Positions 15,277-29,458 of a stretch of DNA of 34,102 bases are shown here, piece by piece. Position 1 is the first letter of the stretch, and the number at the start of each line of letters is the position of its first letter. The notes beneath the pieces are model-generated. The model was not told the origin of the DNA, did no database searches, and saw only the letters and a list, made by a program, of their open reading frames with translations. The position numbers and the translations under genes are program-made. The stretch is from Bradyrhizobium sp. STM 3809 (GTDB taxonomy: Bacteria; Pseudomonadota; Alphaproteobacteria; Rhizobiales; Xanthobacteraceae). The stretch spans positions 1 through 34,102 of the forward strand of contig NZ_CAFJ01000006.1 of the NCBI RefSeq assembly GCF_000239795.1, in the 5' to 3' direction.

Positions 15277-16752
15277 TCAGCCCTTGGTGACGTGCACCGC
15301 CGGCGTCGCGCCGCCATTCCATCGACCGTCGATGGCGCGCTCGATCTGCGCGGCCAGTTGCAGCAGCAGGCCGTCATCGGCCTGCTTGCCGATCGCCTGG
15401 ATGCCGAGCGGCAGGCCGTGCTCGTTGGTGCCGAGCGGCAGCGAGACCGCCGGAATGCCGCAGAGATTGGCGAGCGGCGTGAAGGCGAAATTGCGCCAGA
15501 GATTGCCGAACCAGTCGAGCACGTCGGGATTGTCGCTGATCGTCAGATATTCGGTGGTGCCGATCTTGGGCGTCGACAGTGCCGTGATCGGCGTCAGGAT
15601 GATGTCCCACTGTTCGAAGAACGCGCCGAAGGCGCGCGAGGTGGTATTGAACACCGCCTGCATCGCCGCGCGCTCGGCGAAGCTCGTGCCGCGGCCGGCC
15701 TCCCAGATGCGGATGTTGATCGGCTCGATCAGCTCGGCCGGCGGCCGCTCCAGCTTGCGCTGTGCGAGCAGGTTGTTGATGACGATGGCGAAGTTCGAGA
15801 TGTAGCAGGTGGTCTGTGCCGCGAAGGCGGCGCGATAATCGACGTCCGGCAGCGCGTAGCCGACGTGATGGCCGAGGCCCTCGAGGAATTTGCCGACGCG
15901 CTCCAGCTCGGCCGCGATGTGCGGCGTGGCGCGATAGTCGCCCCATTGGTGCGACAGCGCGATCCTGAGCTTGCCGGGGTCGCGCTTGATCAGCTCGACA
16001 TAGGGCTCCGGCGTGGTCCAATACGGCATGAACTCGCCCGGCGCGCCGCCGCGGCAATGATCGACGAAAGCCGCGGTGTCGCGCACGCTGCGCGACTGGC
16101 AGCCCTGGATCGAGACCAGGCCGGAGAGATCCGACAGATGCGGCGCGATCGAGAACACGCCGCGCGAGACCTTCAGTCCGATATTGCCGTTGACGCCTGC
16201 GGGAATGCGGATCGAGCCGCCGCCATCGGTCGCATGCGCGATCGGCACCACGCCGGCGGCGACCATCGCGGCGCTGCCGGCCGACGAGCCGCAGGTCGTG
16301 TAGTCGGTGTTCCACGGATTGCGCGTGACGTAGACCGCGGGATTTTCCGCCGAGCTGCAGACACCGAACTCCGGCGTCGTGGTCCGGCCCATCAGATTGA
16401 GCCCGGCCTTGCGCATCTTCGACGTCAGATGTGTGTCGGCGGCGGGGCGGTTGCCGCGCATGTAGAGCGAGCCCTGCTCCTGCAGGCGCCCGGCCATGGT
16501 CGGCCCGAGATCCTTCATCAGGAACGGCAGGCCGGCGAACGGGCCATCGGCATTGGCGCCGGCCTTGATCGGATCGTCGACCGCGTCGGCGAAGATCTCG
16601 ACGACGCCTGATAGTTTGGGATCGACCATGGCGATGCCTTGGGCGGCCTGCTGCGCCAGCTCCGCCGCTGTCACTTCGCCGCTGCGAACGCGCGCGGCGA
16701 GCGCCACGCCGTCATGCCGGGCCCATTCGTCCCAGCTCATCACCAAGGTCAT
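15277..16752 (-). CDS. Amidase-signature family hydrolase
   Basis: 491-residue cytoplasmic hydrolase that should cleave an amide bond. The Ser-cisSer-Lys triad of the family is present: K80 (LPFLMKD), the serine pair S156/S157 in CGSSAGSAA, and nucleophile S180 in DGGGSIRIPAG. The usual GGSSGG motif reads CGSSAGS here, a modest deviation. AGGA about 11 nt upstream supports the ATG at 16752; a second ATG at codon 5 is also possible. The C-terminal part (NLCGIPAVSLPLG) is typical. Family members include amidases of aryl and aliphatic amides, 6-aminohexanoate-cyclic-dimer hydrolases and GatA. The absence of gatB/gatC neighbours argues against the tRNA amidotransferase. The substrate is not identifiable. 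Confidence 0.92.
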   Translation of the reverse strand: MTLVMSWDEWARHDGVALAARVRSGEVTAAELAQQAAQGIAMVDPKLSGVVEIFADAVDDPIKAGANADGPFAGLPFLMKDLGPTMAGRLQEQGSLYMRGNRPAADTHLTSKMRKAGLNLMGRTTTPEFGVCSSAENPAVYVTRNPWNTDYTTCGSSAGSAAMVAAGVVPIAHATDGGGSIRIPAGVNGNIGLKVSRGVFSIAPHLSDLSGLVSIQGCQSRSVRDTAAFVDHCRGGAPGEFMPYWTTPEPYVELIKRDPGKLRIALSHQWGDYRATPHIAAELERVGKFLEGLGHHVGYALPDVDYRAAFAAQTTCYISNFAIVINNLLAQRKLERPPAELIEPINIRIWEAGRGTSFAERAAMQAVFNTTSRAFGAFFEQWDIILTPITALSTPKIGTTEYLTISDNPDVLDWFGNLWRNFAFTPLANLCGIPAVSLPLGTNEHGLPLGIQAIGKQADDGLLLQLAAQIERAIDGRWNGGATPAVHVTKG

Positions 16753-17133
16753 CTGTGTTCCGATCCTTCACACCGACTATCAATGAGCCGATGAGTCCGC
16801 GCCTGCATCGTCCGGCGGCGCGAACCTTAGTTTGCGAAGGCAGGCTGTCAATCAAGCAGGCTTGCATGCCGCCAATACGACATGCTCATGCGCCGCGGCT
16901 TACCGCTGAACGACCGCTTGGTTCCGAAAATCGGGACCTTCGCCTCGCCGCGCGTGAATCGCGCGCATCGCACGCCGCTCGCGCCGCAGGCATCGCCTTC
17001 CGCGCCACGCGGAGTCGACCAGCACCCTGCCTGCGCCCGCGCGCGATCCGTTGACGCAGTTCCCCTTGTTACATTGTTGCTGATCGACAACACCGCCGTC
17101 CGCGTGCTATCCGCCAGCCGAACAGGGGATGCC
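16753..17133. promoter_or_regulatory. Divergent region upstream of the amidase and metal-efflux operon
   Basis: About 380 bp between divergent starts. Several open frames cross it but have Arg/Ala-rich shadow composition and no ribosome sites. Near the efflux operon a weak inverted repeat TGTTG-N8-CAACA (17075-17092) lies 40 bp before the first start and could be an operator. A TTGACG hexamer at 17051 lacks a good -10 partner. I see nothing else. Confidence 0.35.
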
Positions 17134-17496
17134 GTGCGCAACAGTCGCCAGCGATATCTGACGCGCCGTCCGGGCTTGTTGCGCCGGATCGCCGCGCTGT
17201 GCCTGCTGCTCTCTTATCTCCTGGCCGGCGCGCTGCATGGCGCCTGCGACCTCGACGTCGCGCACGCGCCGTCTGGCAAGCCGGAGATCGCGGCGCTGCT
17301 CGACAAGGCCGGCCATGCCGACCCGCGCGGCATCGCCGATCATCATTGCCACGGCTGCTTCTCGGTCGCCGTGCCGCAACTGCAGCTCGCGGTGCTCCCG
17401 AGCGACATCGTCGCGGCGACAGATTGGCCGATCGTCGCAATGGGGGCCGGCATCCCGTCCGACTCCGATTCGCCTCCGCCCAAACACCTGATCTGA
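17134..17496 (+). CDS. Small secreted His/Cys-rich protein heading the metal-efflux operon
   Basis: 120 residues from a GTG at 17134, preceded by AGGGG at a good distance. The same frame is open further upstream (to 16882), but that extension has no ribosome site and a shadow-like composition. An arginine-rich N-terminus and hydrophobic stretch (LLRRIAALCLLLSYLLAGAL) look like a signal peptide or anchor. The notable feature is the metal-ligand cluster HHCHGC at residues 70-75. It resembles the small DUF2946-type proteins often found ahead of cobalt-zinc-cadmium efflux genes. A periplasmic metal-binding or sensing role is inferred. It ends 64 nt before the outer-membrane factor gene. Confidence 0.7.
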   Translation: MRNSRQRYLTRRPGLLRRIAALCLLLSYLLAGALHGACDLDVAHAPSGKPEIAALLDKAGHADPRGIADHHCHGCFSVAVPQLQLAVLPSDIVAATDWPIVAMGAGIPSDSDSPPPKHLI

Positions 17497-17560
17497 ATCT
17501 GACGTCAAGTGCCGGACGGCGCCAGCCGTCCTCATTGCCCGTCCAGACAGGTTGTTCGTC

Positions 17561-18825
17561 ATGCCATTCCCCGCAATGGCTGCGCGCGCTGCATGCGCCG
17601 CGGCCCTGCTCGCGCTGTTCGTGCACGGCGCGGCCGCGCAGAGCTTGACCCTGCGCGAGGCGCTGTCGCGCGCGCTCGCCGCCAATCCCAGGCTCTCCTC
17701 CGCCGATCGCGACGTCGGCATCGCCTCCGGCCAGCGGCTGCAGGCCGGCGCGCTGCTCAATCCCGAGCTGTCCTACGAGCAGGACAACTCGCTCGGCTCG
17801 GGCCCCTATCGCGGCACGCGCTCTGCCGAGACCACCTTGCAGATCAGCCAGGCGTTCGAATGGTTCGGCAAGCGCGACGCGCGCATCGCGGCGGGACAGG
17901 CCGGCGTGCGCGCCGCCGAGATCCAGCGCCAGGCGGTGCGGCTGGAGGTGCTGTCGGAAACCGCGGTCGCCTTCGTGACGGTGCTCGCGACGCAACGCCG
18001 CATCCAGATCCTCGATGACCAGGTCGCCGCCCTCGACCGGCTGACACCTTTGCTGCGGCGACGCGTCGAGGCCGGCGCGTCGTCGCCGGCTGAAACCGGC
18101 CGCGCCGAGGTCGCATCGGCACTGGTGCGCGCCGATCGCGAGCGCGTCAAGGCGACCCTGGCGAGCGCACGCCGCGAGCTCGCCGTGCTGACCGGCGACA
18201 GTCTTGCAAAACTCCCGTCCGTCACCGGCCGCTTCGACAGCACGGGCCAGCCGCCGTCGTTCCAGACCGTCATCGCGGCCATCGATGCCAACCCGCAGCT
18301 CGTGCGCTGGACCGCCATCTACGCGCAGCGCAACGCCGAGCTGCTGCTGGCACGGCTGAAGCCCTATCCCGACGTCCGCGTCAGCGCCGGCTGGCGTCAC
18401 TTCAACGATACGCAGGATGATGCCGTCAGGCTCAGCGTCTCCGTACCCATCCCGGTGTTCGATCAGAACCAGGGCAACATCCTCTCGGCGCAGGAGAGCG
18501 TCGCCAAGACCGAAGCCGAGCGCAAGGCCAACCGCAACGCCCTGCTGGTGATCGCGGGCCGCGCCTACGACTCGCTGCAGGGTTCGCTGCGCGAGGTGGC
18601 GGTGTTGCGCGAGATCGCGATCCCCAAGGCGCAGGAAGCCGCGGACGAGATCGCGCAAGGCTACAGCGCCGGGCGCTTCTCGCTGCTCGAAGTGCTGGAC
18701 GCGCAGGCGAGCGTGGCGCAGGCGCGGCTGCGCGAGCAGGAAGCACTGCAGAACATCCATGTCGCCGTGGCGACCATCGAAGGCCTGGTCGGCCGCCCCT
18801 TCACGCTGGCCCGGGAGATCGCGCG

Positions 18826-18829
<4 letters not shown>
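17561..18829 (+). CDS. czcC: CzcC-like outer-membrane efflux factor (TolC family)
   Basis: 422-residue outer-membrane channel of a heavy-metal RND pump. The ATG at 17561 begins a signal peptide ending HGAAA before QSLTLREALSRALAANP, the canonical start of the first OEP repeat. A TTG three codons earlier is a weaker alternative. Two long alpha-helical OEP repeats follow; the second includes GYSAGRFSLLEVLDAQ, the family's typical repeat end. Its stop overlaps the start of the membrane-fusion gene by ATGA, indicating coupled translation. Gene order C-B-A matches czc/cnr/ncc operons. The metal is not determined by this subunit. Confidence 0.92.
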
Positions 18830-23628
<4,799 letters not shown>

Positions 23629-23658
23629 TATCCCGTCTCCCGATGCCGCTCCGCACAA

Positions 23659-23777
23659 TGCGTGTGCAGCGCATGCTCAATCTCTGCTGTTTACATCCGA
23701 TATTTTTACATTAAAAATTCAATGAAGAAAACACATCAGGTGCGGCGTCACTGTGGACGCAGGCAGGACCGGGGAGC
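23659..23777. promoter_or_regulatory. AT-rich divergent promoter region with candidate regulator-binding repeats
   Basis: About 120 bp, AT-rich from 23685 to 23740. Two direct TTTACAT copies (23690-23696 and 23705-23711) are 15 bp apart. An imperfect palindrome with arms CATT and AATG covers 23709-23724. Either could be an operator for the divergent MarR-like protein; a chance match in AT-rich DNA is not excluded. Confidence 0.4.
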
Positions 23778-25028
23778 ATGACGATGGCTGGCAAGAGCGC
23801 TGGACAGTGGATCGATATTGCCGCCGCCGATGGCGGCACGTTCAAGGGCTACCTCGCGGTGCCCGCGTCAGGCTCCGGTCCCGGCATCGTGCTCCTGCAG
23901 GAGATTTTCGGCGTCAACGCCTCGATACGCGCGGTCGCCGACTACTACGCCGAGGAAGGCTATGTGGTGCTGGCGCCCGACCTGTTCTGGCGCTTCGAGC
24001 CGGGCATCGAACTCGGCTATGGCGAGGCCGATTTCGGCAAGGCCTTCGGCTACTATCAGCGCTTCGACGTCAATCTCGCGATCAAGGACACCGCCGACGC
24101 GCTGAAGGTGCTGCGCGCGCGGCCTGAATGCAAGGGCAAGGTCGGCGCGCTCGGCTTCTGCCTCGGCGGCAAGCTGGCCTATCTCACGGCCGCGCGGACC
24201 GATGTCGACTGCGCCGTCTCCTATTACGGCGTCGGCATCGAGGCTGATATCGGCGAGGCCAAGAACATCAAGGGCCCGATCGTCTTCCACTTCGCCGAGC
24301 TCGACAAGTTCGCTCCCGCCGAGGCGCGCGAGGCGATCAAGGCCGGCTTTGCCGGCCGCGATGATGCCGAGTTCTATCTCTATCCCGGCTGCGACCACGC
24401 CTTCGCCGCTCCGGAGCGCGCGAGCTTCGACAAGCCCGCGACCCTGATGGCGCATTCGCGCTCGATCGCCCTGTTCCGCAAGGTGCTCGGCCCGCATTAC
24501 GACCTGTCGTCGCTGTGGGACAAGCACACCGAGCTCGAATTCGCGACGCGCTCGGCGGAGGCGACGATGGGCACAATGGTCGCCGAGCCCTATGTCAACC
24601 ACATCCCGACCATGACCGGCGGCGTCGGCTACAAGGACCTGCTGCGGTTCTACGCCAACCACTTCATCCCGAAGACGCCGGCGGACACCAAGTTGGTGCC
24701 GATCTCGCGCACCATCGGCGCCGACCGCGTCGTCGACGAGATGCTGTTCTGCTTCACCCACGACATCGAGATCGACTGGATGCTGCCCGGCATCCCGCCG
24801 ACCGGCAAATATGTCGAGATTCCCCTGGTCGCGATCGTGCGCTTCCGCGGCGACAAGCTCTACAACGAGCACATCTACTGGGATCAGGCCTCGGTGCTGG
24901 TGCAGATCGGCCTGCTCGATCCATCCAAGCTGCCGGTCGCGGGCGTCGAGACCGCCAAGAAGCTGGTCGATGAAAGCCTGCCCTCGAACACGCTGATGAA
25001 GCGCTGGGCCGAGAGCGCGCCGCGCTGA
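23778..25028 (+). CDS. Dienelactone-hydrolase-family protein with extra C-terminal domain
   Basis: 416 residues, about 180 longer than a plain dienelactone hydrolase. Residues 8-235 form the alpha/beta-hydrolase domain with E42 (LLQEIFGVN), nucleophile C128 (GFCLGG), D176 (AELDKFAP) and H207 (CDHAF), the full DLH set. Residues about 240-416 form a second domain (SSLWDKHTELEFATRS ... ITYW-like NEHIYWDQASVLVQIGLL) resembling the NTF2/SnoaL-like ester-cyclase fold. The ribosome site GGGGAG (23771-23776) serves either ATG 23778 or 23784. It opens a likely operon with a peptide-type importer and a dehydrogenase. Lactone or ester hydrolysis is expected; the true substrate is unknown. Confidence 0.88.
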   Translation: MTMAGKSAGQWIDIAAADGGTFKGYLAVPASGSGPGIVLLQEIFGVNASIRAVADYYAEEGYVVLAPDLFWRFEPGIELGYGEADFGKAFGYYQRFDVNLAIKDTADALKVLRARPECKGKVGALGFCLGGKLAYLTAARTDVDCAVSYYGVGIEADIGEAKNIKGPIVFHFAELDKFAPAEAREAIKAGFAGRDDAEFYLYPGCDHAFAAPERASFDKPATLMAHSRSIALFRKVLGPHYDLSSLWDKHTELEFATRSAEATMGTMVAEPYVNHIPTMTGGVGYKDLLRFYANHFIPKTPADTKLVPISRTIGADRVVDEMLFCFTHDIEIDWMLPGIPPTGKYVEIPLVAIVRFRGDKLYNEHIYWDQASVLVQIGLLDPSKLPVAGVETAKKLVDESLPSNTLMKRWAESAPR

Positions 25029-25113
25029 TCGTGACGTGCGATGGCGACACGGGCGCCATCCCTTGAGCTGTTCTTCGCCGATCCGTCCTTCGTTCATCCG
25101 GAGTTGCATCACC

Positions 25114-26655
25114 ATGCGTGACCATCAGATCTCTCGTCGTACGATGTTGCAGCTCGCGGGCGCAGCTGCTCTGCCGCTCGCTGCCGGCCTGCCGCTGCGC
25201 GCCGCCGATGCCGCGGCGGGCACCTTGACCATCGCCTACAACGTCAATTTGCCGTCGTTCGATCCCACCGTCGGCGTCTCCGCGGTCAACCCGACGATCC
25301 AGTCGATCTACCAGGCGATCTTCGATCCCTATATCGGGCAGGCTGCCGATCTCTCCTTCACGCCGGGCCTCTTGACGAAGTGGGGCTGGAACGAGGACCG
25401 CAGCAAGGTGACGATGGAGCTGCGCTCCGACGCGACCTGGCACGACGGCTCCAAGGTGACGCCGGAGGACGTGGTGTGGTCGCTGACCCGCGCCGCCGAT
25501 CCGAAGGGCGGCAACCCCATCCAGTTCGTGTGGTCGAAGATCAACAACTTCAAGATCGACGGCCAGACCATCACCGCCGACGTCGTCGAGTTCGAGCCGG
25601 TGCTGTTCAAATGGATGGCGTTCCTGACTGGCTACGTGCTGCCGAAGGCCTATTACGAGAAGGTCGGCGCCGAGGGCTTCGAGAAGGCGCCGATCGGCTC
25701 GGGGCCCTACAAGGTCGATGCGTTCGAGCGCAACGCCTTCCTCCGGCTGAAGGCGCATCCCGGCTATTGGGGACCGAAGCCGGCGTTCGAAACCGTGGTC
25801 TTCAAGTTCGTCACCGATCCGACCAGCCGCGTCGCCGAGATCGAATCCGGCGGCTCCGACATCACCTTCGAGATTCCCTATGAGGAGTTCGACCGCCTCA
25901 AGGCCAAGCCGAACCTCGCCGGCGTGACGCAGCCGATCTCCGACATCGGCATGATCTTCCTCACCGACATCGATCCGATGCTCGACCGCAACGTGCGCCT
26001 CGCCGCCAATCACGCGATCGACAAGAAGGCGATCGTCGAGAAGCTGCTGCGCGGCTATGGCGTCCCGATCGACACGTTGGAAGCGCCGGGCTACGCGGCC
26101 TTCGATCCGTCGATCAAGGTCGCCTACGATCCGGAGCTCGCCAAGAGCCTGCTCGCCAAGAGCGGCTATTCGACGTCGAAGCCGGTCAAGTTCACCATCC
26201 AGACCACGCGCGGCTTCAAGCCGAAGGACTACGAGATGGTCCAGGCGATCGCCGGCATGTGGCGCAAGGTCGGCATCGAGGCCAATATCGAGGTCTACGA
26301 GATCGCCCAGCATTTCGAGCTGCGCGCCCGCCATGCGCTGGCGCCGGCCGCGTTCTACAATTGGGGCAATGCGATCGGCGATCCCACGACCTCGACCGGG
26401 TTCGCGATGTTCGGCCCGTCGCCGCATTCGGCGTGGAAGGGCAAGGACCTGATCGAGCGCATCGGACCCTTGTGGGGCGAGAAGGACGAAGCCAAGCGCA
26501 TCGGCGGCTGGAAGGCGGTCGACAAATACATCGCCGAGGAAGGCGAGGTGATCCCGCTGCTGCAATACGTCCAGCCGATCGTGCACAAGAAGGGGCTGAA
26601 GGTGGTGCCGCAGGCCAACGGCATGATCCTGCCGCAGCTCGTCACCCAAGGTTGA
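25114..26655 (+). CDS. Tat-exported ABC transporter solute-binding protein, family 5
   Basis: 513-residue periplasmic binding protein for the importer encoded just downstream. The ATG at 25114 has GGAG about 11 nt upstream. The N-terminus carries a twin-arginine signal (SRRTMLQLAG, then a hydrophobic stretch ending LRAADA), so it should be exported folded via Tat, unlike the two Sec-type family-5 proteins at the left of the window. SBP_bac_5 blocks are clear (TWHDGSKVTPEDVVWSL; GSGPYKVDAFERN). It begins 85 nt after the hydrolase stop and ends 27 nt before the first permease, consistent with one transcript. Confidence 0.93.
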   Translation: MRDHQISRRTMLQLAGAAALPLAAGLPLRAADAAAGTLTIAYNVNLPSFDPTVGVSAVNPTIQSIYQAIFDPYIGQAADLSFTPGLLTKWGWNEDRSKVTMELRSDATWHDGSKVTPEDVVWSLTRAADPKGGNPIQFVWSKINNFKIDGQTITADVVEFEPVLFKWMAFLTGYVLPKAYYEKVGAEGFEKAPIGSGPYKVDAFERNAFLRLKAHPGYWGPKPAFETVVFKFVTDPTSRVAEIESGGSDITFEIPYEEFDRLKAKPNLAGVTQPISDIGMIFLTDIDPMLDRNVRLAANHAIDKKAIVEKLLRGYGVPIDTLEAPGYAAFDPSIKVAYDPELAKSLLAKSGYSTSKPVKFTIQTTRGFKPKDYEMVQAIAGMWRKVGIEANIEVYEIAQHFELRARHALAPAAFYNWGNAIGDPTTSTGFAMFGPSPHSAWKGKDLIERIGPLWGEKDEAKRIGGWKAVDKYIAEEGEVIPLLQYVQPIVHKKGLKVVPQANGMILPQLVTQG

Positions 26656-26682
26656 GACAAGGCTGAGACGGAGCACACGGCG

Positions 26683-27690
26683 ATGCGCTGGAGCGCCCTA
26701 CTCAAGCGCCTCGCTCTGATCCCGCCGACGCTGCTCGGCGTCGGCGCCATCGTGTTCGTGCTGCTGCGCGTGGTGCCGGGCGATCCCATCGCGATGATGA
26801 TCCCGCCCGGCGCCTCGCCCGCCGATATCGCGCGGCTGCGCGCGCTGTACGGCCTCGACCAGCCGCTGCTGTCGCAGTTCATCACCTGGCTCGGCCAGGT
26901 CGCATCAGGCGATTTCGGCCGCTCGATCAGCCTGCGCCAGCAGGTGTTCGAGCTGGTCGGGGCGCGGCTGCCGGCGACCTTGGAGCTCGCCGCGCTTTCC
27001 GTCGTCCTGGCGTTGCTGATGGGCACAGCCGTCGCGCTGGTCGGCAGCCTGCTGCGCGGCACGCGCGCGGAGTGGCTGCTCGATACGGCGAATGGTTTCT
27101 TCCTCGCGATTCCCGATTTCCTCTGGGCGCTGATCCTGCTGCTCGGCTTCGGCGTGCTGCTGCCGCTGCTGCCGATCTCCGGCCGGCTCGATCCGCAGCT
27201 CGCAATCGCCTTCCGCACTCACTTCTATCTCGTCGAGAGCCTGCTCACCCTGCGCCTCGACATCGCCGCCGACCTGCTGCGCCACATGCTGCTGCCGTCG
27301 CTGGCGCTGGCGCTGCCTTTCGCCGCGCTGGTCGCGCGCCTGTTGAAGGCGCAGCTCGCCGAGGCCGAGGACCAGGACTACGCGCAGATCGCCCGCACCC
27401 GCGGCTTCTCCCGCACCACCATCCTGCAGCGCGAGGTGTTTCCCAACGCGCTGATCCCGACGGTCGCGCTCTCGGGCGTGCAGGTCACCCTGCTGCTCGG
27501 CGGCACCGTGCTGGTCGAACGCATCTTCTCCTACGAGGGCATCGGCAACATGGCGATCGACGCCGTCATCAACCGCGACTTCCCGCTGATCCAGGGGCTG
27601 ATCCTGACCTTCGCCGTGCTGTTCATCGCGCTCAACCTGGCCGTCGATCTCCTGGTGGCGCTGCTCGATCCGAGGCTGCGTCATGGATGA
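26683..27690 (+). CDS. Dpp/Opp-type ABC transporter permease, DppB-like
   Basis: 335-residue inner-membrane permease. It has the first helix, the VVPGDPIAMMIPPGAS segment, GDFGRSISLRQQV, several helices and an EAA loop (YAQIARTRGFSRTTILQREV), ending DPRLRHG. It is slightly longer than the 905-1858 homologue because of an extra periplasmic segment around LPISGRLDPQL. Its stop overlaps the next permease's ATG (ATGA), so the two are coupled. It forms the channel with the 27687-28586 product. Confidence 0.94.
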   Translation: MRWSALLKRLALIPPTLLGVGAIVFVLLRVVPGDPIAMMIPPGASPADIARLRALYGLDQPLLSQFITWLGQVASGDFGRSISLRQQVFELVGARLPATLELAALSVVLALLMGTAVALVGSLLRGTRAEWLLDTANGFFLAIPDFLWALILLLGFGVLLPLLPISGRLDPQLAIAFRTHFYLVESLLTLRLDIAADLLRHMLLPSLALALPFAALVARLLKAQLAEAEDQDYAQIARTRGFSRTTILQREVFPNALIPTVALSGVQVTLLLGGTVLVERIFSYEGIGNMAIDAVINRDFPLIQGLILTFAVLFIALNLAVDLLVALLDPRLRHG

Positions 27691-28586
27691 GTGCAATGGC
27701 TGATCTCGTCCTCTCCGGTCCGATCACCGCAGCGCCGTCGCGCTGGCGCAGCGCGGTCGCGCGCGGCGGCGCGCGGCTGTGGGCCGGCGGTCTCATCGTC
27801 GCGCTGCTGCTGCTGATCGCGCTGTTCGCCCCCGTCATCGCCCCGCATGATCCCGCCGAGCAGGACCTGATGTCGGCGCAGCTGCCGCCGGCCTTCATGC
27901 GCGGCGGTGAAGCCGCGTTCCCGCTCGGCACCGACAGTCTCGGCCGCTGCGTGCTGTCGCGGCTGATGTATTCCGCGCGCACCGCGGTGGCGGTCGCGCT
28001 GATCGCCTCGGCGCTGGCCGCGCTCATCGGCATCGCGCTCGGCCTGATCGCAGGCGCCTTCGGCGGCCTCTCCGATCAGCTGGTGTCGCGGATGATCGAC
28101 GTCTGGATGGCGTTCCCGCCGGTGCTGCTGTCGATCGTGCTCGCCGCCGTGATCGGCGCCGGCCTCACATCCGTCATCGCGGCGATCGTCGTCGTCGACT
28201 GGACCCGCTTCGCCCGCATCGTCCGGGCCGAGACCCAGGCCCAGCTCGCGCGCGACTACGCGGCCGCGGCGCGCGTGCTCGGCCTCACCCGCGCGCAGGC
28301 GCTGCGGCTGGAGATCCTGCCCAATCTCATCCCGCTGATCGTCACGCTCCTCGCCGTCGAGATGGGCATCGCGATCCTGGTCGAGGTCATCCTCTCCTTC
28401 GTCGGCATCTCCGTCACCGGCGACACCGCGAGCTGGGGCGGCATGATCACCGAGGGCCGCCAGATCGTCTACCAGGCGCCCTGGATCATGGCGCTGCCGA
28501 TCGCAGCGGTCATCGTCAGCGTCATCGGCTTCAATCTGTTCGGCGACGGCCTGCGCGCCGCGCTCGACCCGGTGCAACGCCGATGA
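27687..28586 (+). CDS. Dpp/Opp-type ABC transporter permease, DppC-like
   Basis: 299-residue inner-membrane permease. The ATG at 27687 overlaps the preceding stop by 4 bp; an ATG three codons later (27696) is an alternative. A short cytoplasmic tail leads to helix 1, then the DppC hallmark FPLGTDSLGRCVLSRLMYSART. The EAA loop contains YAAAARVLGLTRAQALRLEI. The usual GRDxLSRL motif reads GRCVLSRL, replacing the aspartate by cysteine. Its stop overlaps the first ATPase by ATGA. Confidence 0.94.
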   Translation: MSAMADLVLSGPITAAPSRWRSAVARGGARLWAGGLIVALLLLIALFAPVIAPHDPAEQDLMSAQLPPAFMRGGEAAFPLGTDSLGRCVLSRLMYSARTAVAVALIASALAALIGIALGLIAGAFGGLSDQLVSRMIDVWMAFPPVLLSIVLAAVIGAGLTSVIAAIVVVDWTRFARIVRAETQAQLARDYAAAARVLGLTRAQALRLEILPNLIPLIVTLLAVEMGIAILVEVILSFVGISVTGDTASWGGMITEGRQIVYQAPWIMALPIAAVIVSVIGFNLFGDGLRAALDPVQRR

Positions 28587-29458
28587 GTGCCATCCTCGAG
28601 ATCGACAACCTTCACGTCGCGATCGGCGCCGCCAACGTGCTGCGCGGCGTCTCCTTGCGCGTCGAGGCCGGCGAGGTGCGCGGCCTCGTCGGCGAATCCG
28701 GCGCCGGCAAGTCGATGGTCGGCCGCACCATCTTCGGGCTGCTGCCGTCGAGAGCGAAGATCACCGCGGGCTGCGTCAGCTTCGAGGGCCGCGATCTCCT
28801 GGCGTTGCCCGACAGGCAGCGCCGCGACCTGCTCGGGCGCCGCATCGCGCTGATCCCGCAGGATCCGATGACCTCACTCAACCCGGTCCGGCGCATCGGC
28901 GCGCAGATGGCGGCGGTGCTGCAGCTGCATCTGAAGCTGTCGAAGCGCGCCGCGCTCGCCCGCGCCGCCGAGCTGCTCACCGAGGTCGCGATCCGCGATC
29001 CCGCCCGCGTGCTCACACTGTATCCGCACGAGCTCTCCGGCGGCATGCGCCAGCGCGTGCTGATCGCGACGGCCTTCGCCTGCGATCCGTCGCTGGTCAT
29101 TGCCGACGAGCCGACCACCGCGCTCGACGTCACCGTGCAGCGCCAGGTGCTGCAGCTGGTCGAGCGGATGCGCCAGCGCCATGGCGCGGCGATCCTGTTC
29201 GTCACCCACGATCTCGGCGTCGTCGCCAAGATCTGCCGCAGCATGACCGTGCTGCATGCCGGACGCGTGCTCGAGGATGGCCTCACCGCGGACGTGCTGG
29301 TGAAGCCGCATCACGCCTACACGCGCGCGCTGCTGGCGGCGACGCCGCGCGCCGACCGGCCTGCCGACGCGCTCAAGCCGGTGCCGCCGGCATTGATCGA
29401 GAGCCTGTGGGCCGAGGCGCACCGGCTCGATCAGCTCGCCGCAGCGAGGCCGGCATGA
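28583..29458 (+). CDS. Dpp/Opp-type ABC transporter ATPase, DppD-like
   Basis: 291-residue cytoplasmic ATPase that powers the importer as a heterodimer with the next product. The Walker A is GESGAGKS (residues 37-44), the signature LSGGMRQRVLIA, and the Walker B LVIADEPTTALD with a following H-loop (VTHDLGVV). The tail HHAYTRALLAATPRAD is the oligopeptide/dipeptide C-terminal domain. It starts and ends with ATGA overlaps to its neighbours. Confidence 0.95.
   Translation: MSAILEIDNLHVAIGAANVLRGVSLRVEAGEVRGLVGESGAGKSMVGRTIFGLLPSRAKITAGCVSFEGRDLLALPDRQRRDLLGRRIALIPQDPMTSLNPVRRIGAQMAAVLQLHLKLSKRAALARAAELLTEVAIRDPARVLTLYPHELSGGMRQRVLIATAFACDPSLVIADEPTTALDVTVQRQVLQLVERMRQRHGAAILFVTHDLGVVAKICRSMTVLHAGRVLEDGLTADVLVKPHHAYTRALLAATPRADRPADALKPVPPALIESLWAEAHRLDQLAAARPA

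Noticed and set aside
16882-17133. Upstream extension of the small His/Cys protein
   Set aside because: No ribosome site and shadow-like composition; the GTG at 17134 has a good AGGGG site and starts a signal-like sequence.
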